The translations under genes and the position numbers were made by a program. From positions 1 to 64,000 of the forward strand of contig JAFEMH010003620.1 of NCBI GenBank assembly GCA_022495995.1: 64,000 nt of DNA. Direction: 5' to 3'. Below the pieces are notes generated by a model, which did no database searches, was not told the origin of the DNA, and worked only from the letters and a program-made list of their open reading frames with translations. Below, one piece after another: positions 12,638 through 22,538 of this stretch. Within the stretch, counting starts at the first letter, position 1, and each line of letters starts with the position of its first letter. This DNA comes from Adenophora triphylla var. japonica. Its lineage: Eukaryota > Streptophyta > Magnoliopsida > Asterales > Campanulaceae.

Positions 12638-13260
12638 TTACATAGTTAGCATCTCCGACTCGAGGGATTCTCGATGAGATTTGCCCCGTAGTCCCTTCGT
12701 TGATTCGAAGGAGGTAACCCCGCGCCCGAGTGCGACACGCTGCCATCGTCTCGCTTCGTTTCCTATGAGGAAACCGTCCCCTGATGACTTCGAGATCTCC
12801 CGCCGGTTAATGAACTTGACGCACCGATGGAGAGTGGAAGCTATGGCTTTCATGTGGTGTAGCCAAGGGCGTCCCAAAAGAGCCGTGAATTCGGATGGAA
12901 TGTCCATCACGTGGAATTTTGCCGGCACCATTCGGGGTTTCGAACCGAGTTCCAGAGTCACCGTCCCTGTGATGGGACGAGACGAGTTGTCGTAGGCCTT
13001 GATAGTCCGAGTAGACGGTATCAAATGGCTTTCATGGATGCGGAGAGCTCGCATCATGCCGAGAGGGAGGACATTAACGGCCGACCCGTTATCTACCAAT
13101 ACTCCGGGAGTGATATGGTGTTGAGTTTGAGAGTGATGTACAGAGCTTCGTTGTGCCCCGAGGCGTCTCTCGGTAAGTCTTCATCACGTAACGTGATCAT
13201 GCCGCCATACAAAGCGGGAGTCGTAGATCTCTGTCTCTATCCGTAGAAGGAGAGTCATCC
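12638..13260 (-). pseudogene. Aspartic protease module 1 of element A
   Basis: GHNEALYITLKLN (13150-13195) is followed, after a frame break, by VDNGSAVNVLPLGMMRAL with the D-N-G-S active-site loop (about 13045-13099), then IKAYDNSSRPITGTVTLELG (flap region), FHVMDIPSEFTALLGRPWLHHMKAIASTLH (the ALLGRPWLH block that ends the protease fold) and KFINRREI. From the DNGS on, the domain is open for about 150 codons, the best preserved protein segment of element A. Asp-Asn-Gly instead of Asp-Ser/Thr-Gly is common in Tat elements. Confidence 0.75.
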
Positions 13261-15480
13261 ACCATCCGTTTCCGTCTTCCTCTTGCGAGGTAAAGCCTTG
13301 GCCGGAACCTCGTGAGCGCGCTGAGGCCGCCCGCGGCGTTGCCGCCCTTGGTTAGCACATTGATCGAGTGCGATTGCTAAGCCGACCTTGATCTTCCTTT
13401 ACCGGTCCGGCTCTAAGCCGGACAAGTTGAATCTTGGCCGATCCCGCGGAGGGTTGCTTCGACCGGCGCAAGACTACCAAGATCCGAGGTATTCCGGTGT
13501 TCCCTGTGGTCCGACTCGGTTTCACTGGGCTTTTCGGCTTTCCCACCCCCGTCTCGCTTCTAGAGCCGCATGGCCTGGAGGCAAAGAGGACCGGCCGGGA
13601 GTACAAGACGTAGTAGTCGAACCTCCCGAGGGTTCTCCAAGTGTACCTACACCGGTATCTCCGGCTTCGTATCTTTCTCTCGCCTGTCGCTGAGAGGATT
13701 TCTTCTTCTGTTTTCTGAGGATTGCTCCTGACAGCTCGAGACTCGTACCTGTGCAAAGTGAGCAATACAAACATCGTAGCCGATGTGGACATTAGAGGAG
13801 GATCCACCGAAAGAGGCGGAGAAACCGGTTCTCGTGGCACGCTTCTTGGGCACCCACTCAATGGAATTCACGCCGTTATTGTTCTGGAAAGGGATTCCCG
13901 ATCGTATTGGGCCCACGGGGGCGCTCTAACTTGCCTTCTTCTATCAAGTTCGGGATTTCGTATCGTAACCCCAAACAAGCTTGTCGCTGGTATGGCCGTG
14001 ATACCGATGGAAGGCGCAAGATTTGCTCTTGTCCGCATTGGCTACGGGAACTTTGGGTTTGTAATTGGCCACGGCTTAAGGAGACCCTCCTTGATTAACC
14101 CTTCCAAAGATCTTGCTCAATGGCATGTCCAACTTGTCGAAGTGTACGACAGCCGCTTCGAGTAGAATTGTTGCTTGGCGGGATTGGGTTTCGTTACCCG
14201 ACCGTTGTCCCCGATGGACGTAGTTGATGTACGTATCTTCCTTTGCGGGGCCGGTGCAGATTGAATGCACTGCTGAGCGGTATCTCGTATGGCCGTGCAA
14301 GAGCCAACTTTTCCTTGAGATCCTTCTCGAACCGTGAGCCGGCATTGACCATGGCCCGAGATCCGGGAAGAAATTGTGACCGATGAGAGTTCTCGATGGA
14401 CGGCCTCAAGCAAGACTTCAAGATCCGCATCTGTTCGTCTTTGGAGAGTGGCTCCATGATTTCTGAGAGTTTCCACTCCATCTCTTGTAGAATTCCCCAA
14501 CACTTTCATCCGCTTCGCTCGGTGATTAAGTCCTCGCGACTTGTTTCCCACTCTAAGTTGGATCTCGTACTGCCCAGAAGATGTTACCGATCCGTTCCTG
14601 TGTGTGGCGATCCGCAGTGCTTGACCTCGAAACCATCGTAACGCCGAACTTTTGAGCGTATGCCGGAAGTGGTCGGCCATTTGCCGGAGGGTTGCTCCTT
14701 TTGCTCTCATGCCGAGAACGTAAGTGTCGACGTGCGTTTGAGGACATTCGGTTCCATCGAATCGGTCCATCTCCTAAGATTCTCGAACTTGGCAGGAGAG
14801 GCGTGACCATTCCCTGATCTCGTGGATTTGAGCGTTTCCTCGCTTGGAGCCGCTCATGGTGGCTTTCTGTGTCTTTCATCCGCTCGACCATCCAGCTAAG
14901 GTCGGGTCCAAAGTGGTGGACCGTGAGGCTCGGCGCCGGGTGCTACCACGTGAGCGGTAGTGATTGGAGGTGGAAGGCTTGGTATATGAGAATATACGGA
15001 GCCTTTTCTCGAATCAGACGGGGTTTGTCCCCGGTGTTTAGGGATTCGTGTATAGGCAACGGGACGAACCCGGAGGGTATTGAGGGATATTGGCATCCTG
15101 AGATGGTCCAAATGTGCGCCGGTGATATTGAGTGACGGGTGTAGCACCGGGCCGACCAAAATTGACAGGTTGCCCCGAGAGGTGGCAACATGGAGCCTAG
15201 GCCTACTGCTTTCCTTGGCCGGAAGGCATCCCGTAAGTTGGCGGGGAGGAACCCGATTGAAGGTTTGGTGAACCGGTTTTGGGAATCGTCATCCTCGACA
15301 AGGACAAAAGTACCGTCTCGACCGGGGATAGCCGCTATACCACGCTCATTCGTAAGCCGTACCACGAAATTCTCGCCGATCTTCTTCGCCTCAGGAACCT
15401 CACAAGCCCGGATGGCTTCTTCCAATGTCATATCTCGTTACCGGTGGCGGGGTCCTTCCCCGTCACGATTTCTGAGCTAG
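13261..15480 (-). pseudogene. Gag of element A, broken
   Basis: Structural protein that would form the virus-like particle. The N-terminus is MTLEEAIRACEVPEAKKIGENFVV..GRDGTFVLVEDD (15300-15431), matching the Gag starts of elements G and D (SLEGVRNFGLTIALNPDGTF). The core carries FDGTECPQTHVDTYVLGMRAKGA..MADHFRHTLKSSALRWF (14640-14770), the standard retrotransposon_gag pattern. DMPLSKIFGRVNQGG (14090-14130) matches the segment that precedes the zinc-knuckle-like repeats in D. Several frameshifts. Confidence 0.7.
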
Positions 15481-16793
15481 ACATGTCGGAAATTCGGGCC
15501 GAGGGAACCGAGGGAACCGAAGAACCGTCTCGACGCCGCCGTTACCGTGATCCCGGCAAGGCGCCGACCCGGAAATCTCGAACCACTTTCTCGCTCGCCG
15601 CAGGGAACGAAAGGAAGGGTTTAGGCTTCGGAAAAGGGTATTTGGCTCAAGGTTTTCGGGCTTGTGCAATGTGCAGCTACCGATTAAAGTTTACTTAAAG
15701 CGCGTTTTCTCGTAGTCCTAATTGGTTGGAAAAGAGCGTGTCTTCTTTTTCGCAACTAATCCTAGAGCTCTAATCGGGATCTCGTCACTACGCTTATAAG
15801 CCCCTCGTTTCCATTGTAGATCATCTTTCTCAGACGGACTATCCCGAGCGAGGTCTCGATAAGGCAAGCGAGTTCCACCGACAAAGGAAAAAGTGAACTT
15901 AAGGCTAGCCGATCACGCAAACTTTCGACGTGTGCGGCGTACGGGCCACTGGCCGAGGTCAACGTCCTTAAGTTAAGGCGGGAGTCGTGCCAAAATTTGG
16001 GCATGACCTCTCCCGACTCGCTTGTGCGAGAGACCTTTAGCTTTTAGCGTTGGCCAAGTTGTGGCCGGCACGGTACATACGGCGAGGTTTGGTGACATGG
16101 TGTCACATTGAACCTTCGGGTATATTTTTCGGCAGTAGCTCCGCGTCAAAGTCAAGGCCGAAAAGCTCAAGACTTCGGGTCGGGAATGACCTTCGGTCTA
16201 AAACTCTCGAGCTTGACTCGGAGCGGGGCCCGGCGTGAAAAACATACACTTAGGCTTTATGACACGAGCTAAGCCAAAAACCAACCGGGGTCTTGGACAA
16301 AGTGTGACACAAAGAGTGCATGGCTTACACGGGCTAGGATGGGATGTTTGGGAAGACCCCGCGCGCCCGAAAGGTGTCTCGCGCACCAATCGGAGTGCAA
16401 CCGATAAGGCCATCCCGGTTAGGGTCAGAGTGTGCAGCTGTACCGAGGCAGCAAGTGCACGTGAAGTGCGGTGTTCCGAGGCAAAGAAGTGCGCGTAGTG
16501 TGCGGTCACTAAAATTCTTTTTTTTTTTTTTCCGAGTAAAACAGTAGATTTTTCGTAATGTGTCTTAAAGAATTTATGATGCACAGCTCAAAAGACAAAG
16601 ATGAAAATCAAACATGAATGGGGATGCACAAACATGGTACGATTTTGGAAAGTTGACAATGTAATGCCTTTTGAAAAAAAACCGTTCGAGGTTTAAAGTA
16701 ACACACACACACGAGAACGAGGAAGGGTAAACGAAAGTTTGACCCACGGAAGGCTTTTTTGAAAACATCGGCAGTTTTGAAAAAAGTATCTTT
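15481..16793 (-). other. 5' untranslated leader of element A
   Basis: No coding signal. It aligns in blocks with 62950-63960 of element D (GGTTGGAAAAGA..TTCTTTTTCGCAA, ACCAACCGGG-TC-TGGACAAAGTGTG, GGATGTTTGGG) and partly with 38220-38629 of element B, so it is a shared leader of this group. Confidence 0.55.
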
Positions 16794-16811
16794 TCCCCAG
16801 CGGAGTCGCCA
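16794..16811 (-). promoter_or_regulatory. Primer-binding site of element A (tRNA-Arg)
   Basis: Minus strand TGGCGACTCCGCTGGGGA, two bases inside the LTR. It is complementary, with one difference, to the 3' end of a plant tRNA-Arg (..CCCCAGTGGAGTCG plus CCA), from memory of Arabidopsis tRNA. Ogre/Tat elements are known to use tRNA-Arg. Confidence 0.8.
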
Positions 16812-17187
16812 ACTGAAATTACCCGATCTTTTTCGCGCGCGGGGCGAGGGGGCGCGGAAAAGGCGGTTGTCTTTCGCGGGGGGTTGGTGTCTGAGACCTC
16901 GCTTCATGGGAAGGAACAAAATGAGGAGTCGCCACGCGGTTTTTGTATTTTGAGCCCAAAACGTTGAGAAACGGCTATTTGTGAAAAGGTGTCATTTTTA
17001 TTGGTAGCAAAAACTTAGGAAAAGGCTTTGAAAACAGGGGATCATTTTTATTGGTAGCAAAAACGAGTAAAAAGCTTTTTAGTACCAGAGATTGTTAGGT
17101 TCGGAGGTCAGGTTACGTTTCGGGTAGAGTATTACGAGATCGCCCGAAACGCCTCGCATGACGAGTCTTTCTACCTTTCTCGAAATC

Positions 17188-17207
17188 GTGTGTGTGTGTG
17201 TGTGTGT
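17188..17207. repeat. (GT)10 microsatellite
   Basis: Uninterrupted GT dinucleotides inside the LTR of element A. Confidence 0.95.
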
Positions 17208-17287
17208 TTTGAAATGGGGGCTTGAATGACAAGCTTAATCTTGGTTTGAATGACAAACGTTGATTAGGTGACTTTGTTTGAAAAGAC

Positions 17288-17513
17288 GAGCGTTTGAATG
17301 ACAAACGTCGGTTTTGAGTTTGAAATGAGCGTTTGCGTGGCAAACGTCGACTTTGAGTTTGAAATGAGCGTTTGCGTGGCAAACGTCGACTTTGAGTTTG
17401 AAATGAGCGTTTGCGTGGCAAACGTCGATTTTGAGTTTGAAATGAGCGTTTGCGTGGCAAACGTCGACTTTGAGTTTGAAATGAGCGTTTGCGTGGCAAA
17501 CGTCGACTTTGAG
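17288..17513. repeat. 39-bp minisatellite in LTR A, six copies
   Basis: Exact 39-bp period (13 codons, so open in one plus frame as FEFEMSVCVANVD). Each unit carries an inverted repeat CGTTTGC-GTG-GCAAACG. The first copy is diverged (GAATGACAAACG), the later ones nearly identical. Confidence 0.95.
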
Positions 17514-17847
17514 CCATACGAGTCATTGTTAACGATTTTTACGGGAAAAATGCGTATTAAATGATTTTAAGTGTCAAATGGCGGCTTTGAGTTTGAAGAT
17601 GAGCATTCGGAGGCCGAACGTCATTTCGCGCGTTTTGAAAGAGAGTTCGACGGACGAACTCCGGTTTTGAACCGGGCATTACATTGTTAACGATTTTTAC
17701 GGGAAAAATACGTATTAAATGATATGCGATCAACGAATCGGGTTGCGACTTGGACTTTGAAAAGTAAATACTATCACAATCCAAACGGATCGGACTTGTA
17801 AATGACGTATTTAAAGCGGTGTCAACGGAATCAAACGATCCGGATTC

Positions 17848-17999
17848 GTAAATGACGATCAACGAGGCCAAACGAATTGTAAAGGACGATCAACGAGGCC
17901 AAACGGCTCGGAATTGTAAATGACGATCAACGAGGCCAAACGGCTCGGAATTGTAAATGACGATCAACGAGGCCAAACGGCTCGGAATTGTAAATGACA
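17848..17999. repeat. 37-bp minisatellite in LTR A, about four copies
   Basis: Units begin GACGATCAACGAGGCCAAAC and repeat every 37 bases; the last two are identical. The sequence around 17690-17870 is a more diverged relative. Confidence 0.9.
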
Positions 18000-18426
18000 T
18001 GAAAGTAAACGGAACGGGGTCGGAACGCCGTTTTAACCCGTGATTACTTCTCTTACGGAAAGAGAAGAGGATCGAGGGGCTAAAACGTATCGGACCCTGT
18101 TAGACGGAGGCGTCTACATTTTGATAACAACGTTCGAAACGGTTATAGCGACTGGCGCGTAAACCGAGACGAAACGGGAGATTCAGAGAGAGGGAGTTAT
18201 ATCTATGGCTAGGGTCGACTCCTTTGGCTCGGGAGGTGTGTACGGGACACGGAAAGTGATTCGAAAGGTTGTTTCGAAGTTGTACGGTGCGTATTTGATC
18301 GAAATACGAAGGTTTCACGCGAATCGAGACAAAACGGAGCTCGGGAGGGGTGAAAACCATTTGGACCGTGGGGGGTGGTGATTTTTGTGTGAAAAATCCT
18401 CCTCTTGCCTTTGGACAAAGAACTTC

Positions 18427-18434
18427 TATTTATA
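18427..18434 (-). promoter_or_regulatory. TATA box of LTR A
   Basis: TATTTATA on the plus strand, i.e. CCTATAAATAG on the minus strand, placed as in LTRs X, Y and C. Confidence 0.6.
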
Positions 18435-18943
18435 GGGTGAAAATTGCGTAGGAGTCCCACGGACTTGGGTGAATTTCCAGGGGTTTTGGGGATTTTGGAA
18501 ACTGGGACTTGGCAATTTCGGGAAAAGTGCACAGTGAGTCCTACGGACTTGGCTTGCAAACCAGGGCATTTTGGTCTTTTCCCTTTGAAATTGATTGAAG
18601 GGTGACTAGAGGGAGGTGGCATGGCTGCCACGTGCCCTCCGAGTCACCACACCGAGGTGGAAGATTGTTCCTGGTCCCGGTTTTGTCCGTTTTTAAAATA
18701 ACAACCGGAAATGTCCGAAACGCCCGAAAGTGCCGGAAAATGCGTTTTCGTGGAAAGCCATACTTTTACGTGAGATGTCACGTGCTAGTACGGTTCGACG
18801 TCGGGATGCACGGGCGGCCCCGGACGCCTCGTTGCACAAAGAACGGGGAGTTTAACGAGTTCCGGTTAACCTGGAGCGGGCCAGTTAACGAATTTTGGTT
18901 AACTTTCTGACGGATTTGGACGATCCGGATTTGGGTACTTACA

Positions 18944-19227
18944 CCAGCTTATCTTCCATTTCTGCCTGGCTTGCCCTTGGTCCGGTGAAAGTTACCCAGT
19001 TCTTCAGTGGCATTGCTGGATGCTTAATGAGGGTCCGGGGGTCGAGAGGCTTGGCTTCTGCTGTCCCGATCATGGCGATCATGTTGTTTTCGGAGCCCAG
19101 GTCAATCAGGTTTGGCACCTCCATAACTTCTTCAAAAAGACTTTGTAGAGCGGGTCTGAGAGCGTCTTCTATGAATTTTGGTTCCTTCTGCTTTGGAGTT
19201 ACTGTCTCGAATGTGGCCTCGGCGGCT
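18944..19227 (-). pseudogene. 284-bp fragment of a Tat polyprotein linker
   Basis: Minus strand AAEATFETVTPKQ..IEDALRPALQSLFEEVMEVPNLIDLG..MIAMIGTAEAKPLDPRTLIKHPAMPLKNWVTFTG matches the linker of element A at 8420-8730. It is squeezed between LTR A and LTR X, so it is the leftover of an older element into which these inserted or with which they recombined. It is open throughout and less CpG-rich than the A copy. Confidence 0.7.
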
Positions 19228-19917
19228 TGTGAATGTGTGCCCAAATTTAATTTTTGTTTTTTAAATCGGATTCACTTGAGTTTGAAAACATCCGGTTTAA
19301 TTTGAAAAACGGAGTCACCATGCCATTTTGATTTCCTCAAAACTTTGAAAAAAGGGTTTTTTTTAGGGTTCGGAGGTTAAGTTACCCCTTGGAAAGAACG
19401 GATCGTCGTTCACCCAAGGTGCCTTGCCGTAGCAAGTCTCCCAAGATTCCATTTATCGTGCTTGCTTGCGTGCTTTCTTGTGTGCATGTGTTGAAAAGAG
19501 GCGGAGATGTCCCAAGTTGTCTTCCAGACGTATAAACCATTTAATTGGTTATCGCTCGGGATTCCTTGGATTTTATATGTTCGGGATTTTGATCCCATCC
19601 TCATCTTGGACTTGTGATCATCGCTATTTTGACCTTGGGTCTTACGTGATCGAGAGAAGGACTCTCTTTTGTAGTCCAAAATGATGTTCTTTAGAAAAGG
19701 AGTGTCCTTAGCCCATCAATCCTACACCTTAAGACGATTGAGCTCATATAGGGGCTTTCATGCTCGTCTTAAGTGATAATCAGAGATATCGGGTTCAAGG
19801 TTTATCCCTTTCTAAAGAGATTGTGGCACCTTTAATGGAAGAAACGATGTAAAGATAGAATCTTTACACCGGTCCATTCCGAAGGTTGCTAATGGGGACA
19901 TGGGGAAATGCATGTAA

Positions 19918-20330
19918 AAATGACATTTTTAGTGAAAAGATGACATTTTTTGGTGCAAAGGATGCTTTTGATTTGCAAAGGATGCTTTTTGGTTTGCAAA
20001 GGATGCTTTTTTATGTAAAGAAATGATTTTTAATGCAAAGGATGCATTTTTATGTGGAAACATAGCCATTTTAGGTGCAAAGGATGCACCTTTGATGCAA
20101 AGAAATGATCTTTAATGCAAAGGAAGCATCTTTATTTATGAAAATGAGTTTTAGGGTGCAAGGGATGCAATTTGAATATAAAGATTATATTTTTATGTGC
20201 AAAGGATGCATAAAGATATCATTTTTATGTAGAAAAAAGATTTTTTAGGTGCAAAGGATGCACCTTTAATGTCAAGATTACATTTTTATGAGCAAATGAT
20301 GCTATTTCATGCAAAGGATGCAAAGGGGAA
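19918..20330. repeat. Degenerate short repeat in LTR X
   Basis: Irregular copies of TGCAAAGGATGCATTTTT-like units, about 18-40 bases apart and AT-rich. Confidence 0.8.
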
Positions 20331-20658
20331 AGGGGGGTATGATTTATATGAATAAAGATAGGATCTTTAACAACAAGTACCAAGTCCCAAGCAATATAAT
20401 AGCAATATGTAAATGCAAGGAGCAATTATATCACATAAACAAGTATAATGCAAGGTAAGGGGGTGAGAGGTTACCAATGGTGGTGACCTCTTCTTCTTTG
20501 GATCTTGCCTAGTGGAAGGACCAACTCTTGGAGGCTTCAAGGAGGAGGGAGGTGGCTTCTTGACACTCTTCAACTTCCTGATTTCGCAGCAGTGCTTGAA
20601 TGGAGTTTTTGGGGCTGGAAATTCGTATCTTGTGTCTAAAATGGGTAGAGGAGGGCTC

Positions 20659-20666
20659 TATTTATA
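20659..20666 (-). promoter_or_regulatory. TATA box of LTR X
   Basis: Minus strand CCTATAAATAGAG; same context as in the other LTRs. Confidence 0.6.
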
Positions 20667-20949
20667 GGCAGTCTGGATAAGACCAATGAAGCCGTGCGGC
20701 CAGGAGTTCCCTCCTAATGCAGCCGTGCGGCATTATCCTCTATGACTCAGCATCTTTCTAGAATCATGCAAGGTGGCCTTTCTAGAAGGTTTTTGATATT
20801 AAGAAAAACGTGTTTCTTTAATTCCAAGCAGTCCCTTCAGCCCTCGGAAGGTTCGGAACAGTTCCGGAATTGCTCCCGGACTTTAGGAAAGTCCGGGGAA
20901 TTGCCGAAAAACTTAACCGGAAGGCATGAGCCAGATTTAGGTACTTACA

Positions 20950-20964
20950 GAAGCCCCTCGGCAA
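20950..20964 (-). promoter_or_regulatory. Polypurine tract of element B
   Basis: Minus strand GCCGAGGGGCTTC directly before the LTR start TGTAAG. Element C has the near-identical GCCGAGGGGCTC before its 3' LTR, which supports both boundaries. Confidence 0.75.
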
Positions 20965-21490
20965 CGTCACTTGCAGGGCGAGTGGGGTTGTCGATAGAAA
21001 AGGATCCGATCTGGCGAATGCCGAGACGGATTAGGTGACCAAAGTGGTCGAGTGGCTGAACCTTAAGGTAGGCTACCTACGTATCCCAGGTGGAAATCAA
21101 GCCATATCGTAGTTCAGAATAAGATCCGCAGGGGAATGGCGGAGAGAAACTGGTCTCTTGCCGAGGAAATAGAAGAGAAAAGTGACCTAGGAGGTCAAGC
21201 AATTGATCCTACTGGGGATATGCTAGAAGTGACCGATGTGTTCGGATATCTGGACCTCTATGAGGGGCTACTTCACCACTGAGGAGCGATGAAGGAACAG
21301 GGTGACCAAAGTGGTCGGATGGCTGGACCTTTTATGAAAGGCTACCTACGTATCCCGGAGGAATCAAGCCTTGATCGTAGTTCAAGCATCACTAGATAGG
21401 TTAGGAACGATGTCTAGGATCCTTGAAATTTTGACAATTAATGGAGGTTATCACCTGACTGGAGACTAAAGCTTACGTCACTATCGAGTG
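20965..21490. other. Untranslated region upstream of antisense gene 1, element B
   Basis: Contains two diverged copies of a block with GTGGTCGAGTGGCTG and AGGCTACCTACGTATCCC (about 21035-21110 and 21300-21395); a third copy is in element G at 40405-40480. No coding potential is seen. Confidence 0.55.
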
Positions 21491-22148
21491 GATAGAGGTA
21501 GCTGAAGTTAGGAAAACTTGAGCGTACTTCTCAATCTGTGATAGAGGTAGCTAAAGTTTGGAGAACTTGAGCGTACTTCTCAATCTGTGATAGAGGTAGC
21601 AAAAGTTTGGAGAACTTGAGCGTACTTCTCAATCTGTGATAGAGGTAGCTTAAGTTTGGAGAACTTGAGCGTACTTCTCAATCTGTGATAGAGGTAGCAA
21701 AAGTTTGGAGAACTTGAGCGTACTTCTCAATCTGTGATAGAGGTAGCTTAAGTTTGGAGAACTTGAGCGTACTTCTCAATCTGTGATAGAGGTAGCAAAA
21801 GTTTGGAGAACTTGAGCGTACTTCTCAATCTGTGATAGGGGTAGCAAAAGTTTGGAGAACTTGAGCGTACTTCTCAATCTGTGATAGAGGTTGCTTAAGT
21901 TTGGAGAACTTGAGCGTACTTCTCAATCTGTGATAGAGGTAGCAAAATTTTGGAGAACTTGAGCGTACTTCTCAATCTGTGATAGAGGTAGCTTAAGTTT
22001 GGAGAACTTGAGCGTACTTCTCAATCTGTGATAGAGGTAGCTTAAGTTTGGAGATCTTGAGCGTACTTCTCAATCCGTGATAGAGGTAGCTTAAGTTAGG
22101 AGATCTTGAGCGTACTTCTCAATCTGTGATAGAGGTAGCAAAAGTTTG
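21491..22148. repeat. 49-bp minisatellite, about 13 copies
   Basis: Unit starts GATAGAGGTAGC and ends TACTTCTCAATCTGT, period 49. Units alternate between two variants (AGCTTAAGTTTGG and AGCAAAAGTTTGG). GAGAA and TTCTC within each unit form a short inverted repeat. It lies just upstream of antisense gene 1. Confidence 0.95.
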
Positions 22149-22538
22149 GATTTCGACAATTCGGAGGTTGTCACCTAGCGTTATCCCGTTATAACGGAAG
22201 TAACGGAGACGACTGGGGAAGAAAGTCTATTTGCTTAGGAGATAAAGGATATCTTCTGAAAAGGACGTTATCCTAGTTAAAGGATAACAGGAATTATATG
22301 CCCAAGTGGAAAGTCCAGGGGTAAAAAGGTAATTTCTGCTCAGGACAAAAGAAGCCGCCCGGCATGAGAGGGAGGCAAAAGAGGCCGCACGGCCAGAAGT
22401 TTAATTTTTCCAGATTATTTAAAATCAGATTTGATTGGGCACTGGGCATTGTTGCCGCCCATCTGTTGTCGAGGAAGAGAGAGAGGAGGGAGAGAATTTC
22501 TTCAAGAATCCTTCAATCCCTTGCTTCTACTAATCTAG
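22149..22538 (+). other. Probable 5' UTR and promoter of antisense gene 1, element B
   Basis: Non-coding. It includes GGCCGCACGGCC at 22382-22393, one of several GCCGYRCGGC motifs, and a purine-rich stretch (GAGAGAGAGGAGGGAGAG) before the first ATG. Confidence 0.4.

Larger units (their letters stand above)
1..18943 (-). mobile_element. Element A: degenerate Tat-type Ty3/gypsy retrotransposon
   Basis: This is a minus-strand element with its 5' end on the right: LTR, PBS, 5' UTR, gag, protease, RT, RNase H and integrase, followed by two antisense (plus-strand) gene remnants. Its 3' LTR is not seen; by comparison with element B it should lie about 2 kb left of the window. Every coding domain is recognisable only piecewise, with frame breaks every 100-300 bases, so this is an old copy. 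Despite that decay it keeps many CpG where related copies in the window have TpG or CpA. The order of domains and the tRNA-Arg PBS place it in the Tat lineage. The domain order is clear; the left limit and the 10-12 kb segment are not. Confidence 0.85.
16814..18943 (-). repeat. 5' LTR of element A (2130 bp)
   Basis: On the plus strand it begins TGAAATTACCCG next to the PBS and ends GGGTACTTACA, so in element orientation it starts TGTAAGTACCC and ends ATTTCA. The start motif GTACTTACA/GTACTAACA recurs at the ends of LTRs X and Y. A minus-strand TATA box (TATAAATA) lies at 18427-18434. It holds a GT microsatellite and two minisatellites, plus a block (16925-16934) repeating the first ten bases of the PBS. 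Confidence 0.75.
19228..20949 (-). repeat. LTR X (3' LTR of element B, 1722 bp)
   Basis: Plus strand TGTGAATG...GTACTTACA, followed inward by a polypurine tract on the minus strand, which fixes it as a 3' LTR. It contains the shared block GGGTTCGGAGGTTAAGTTAC (about 19368), a PBS-like block GGAGTCACCA near 19312 and a minus-strand TATA box at 20659-20666. No matching mate LTR is seen in the window. Confidence 0.75.

Noticed and set aside
12681..12995. Plus-strand frames opposite protease and gag in element A
   Set aside because: They are shadows of the minus-strand protease; no domain or conservation on the plus strand.
21491..22148. CRISPR-like array
   Set aside because: Units are contiguous without unique spacers, no cas genes, and the DNA is plant nuclear.
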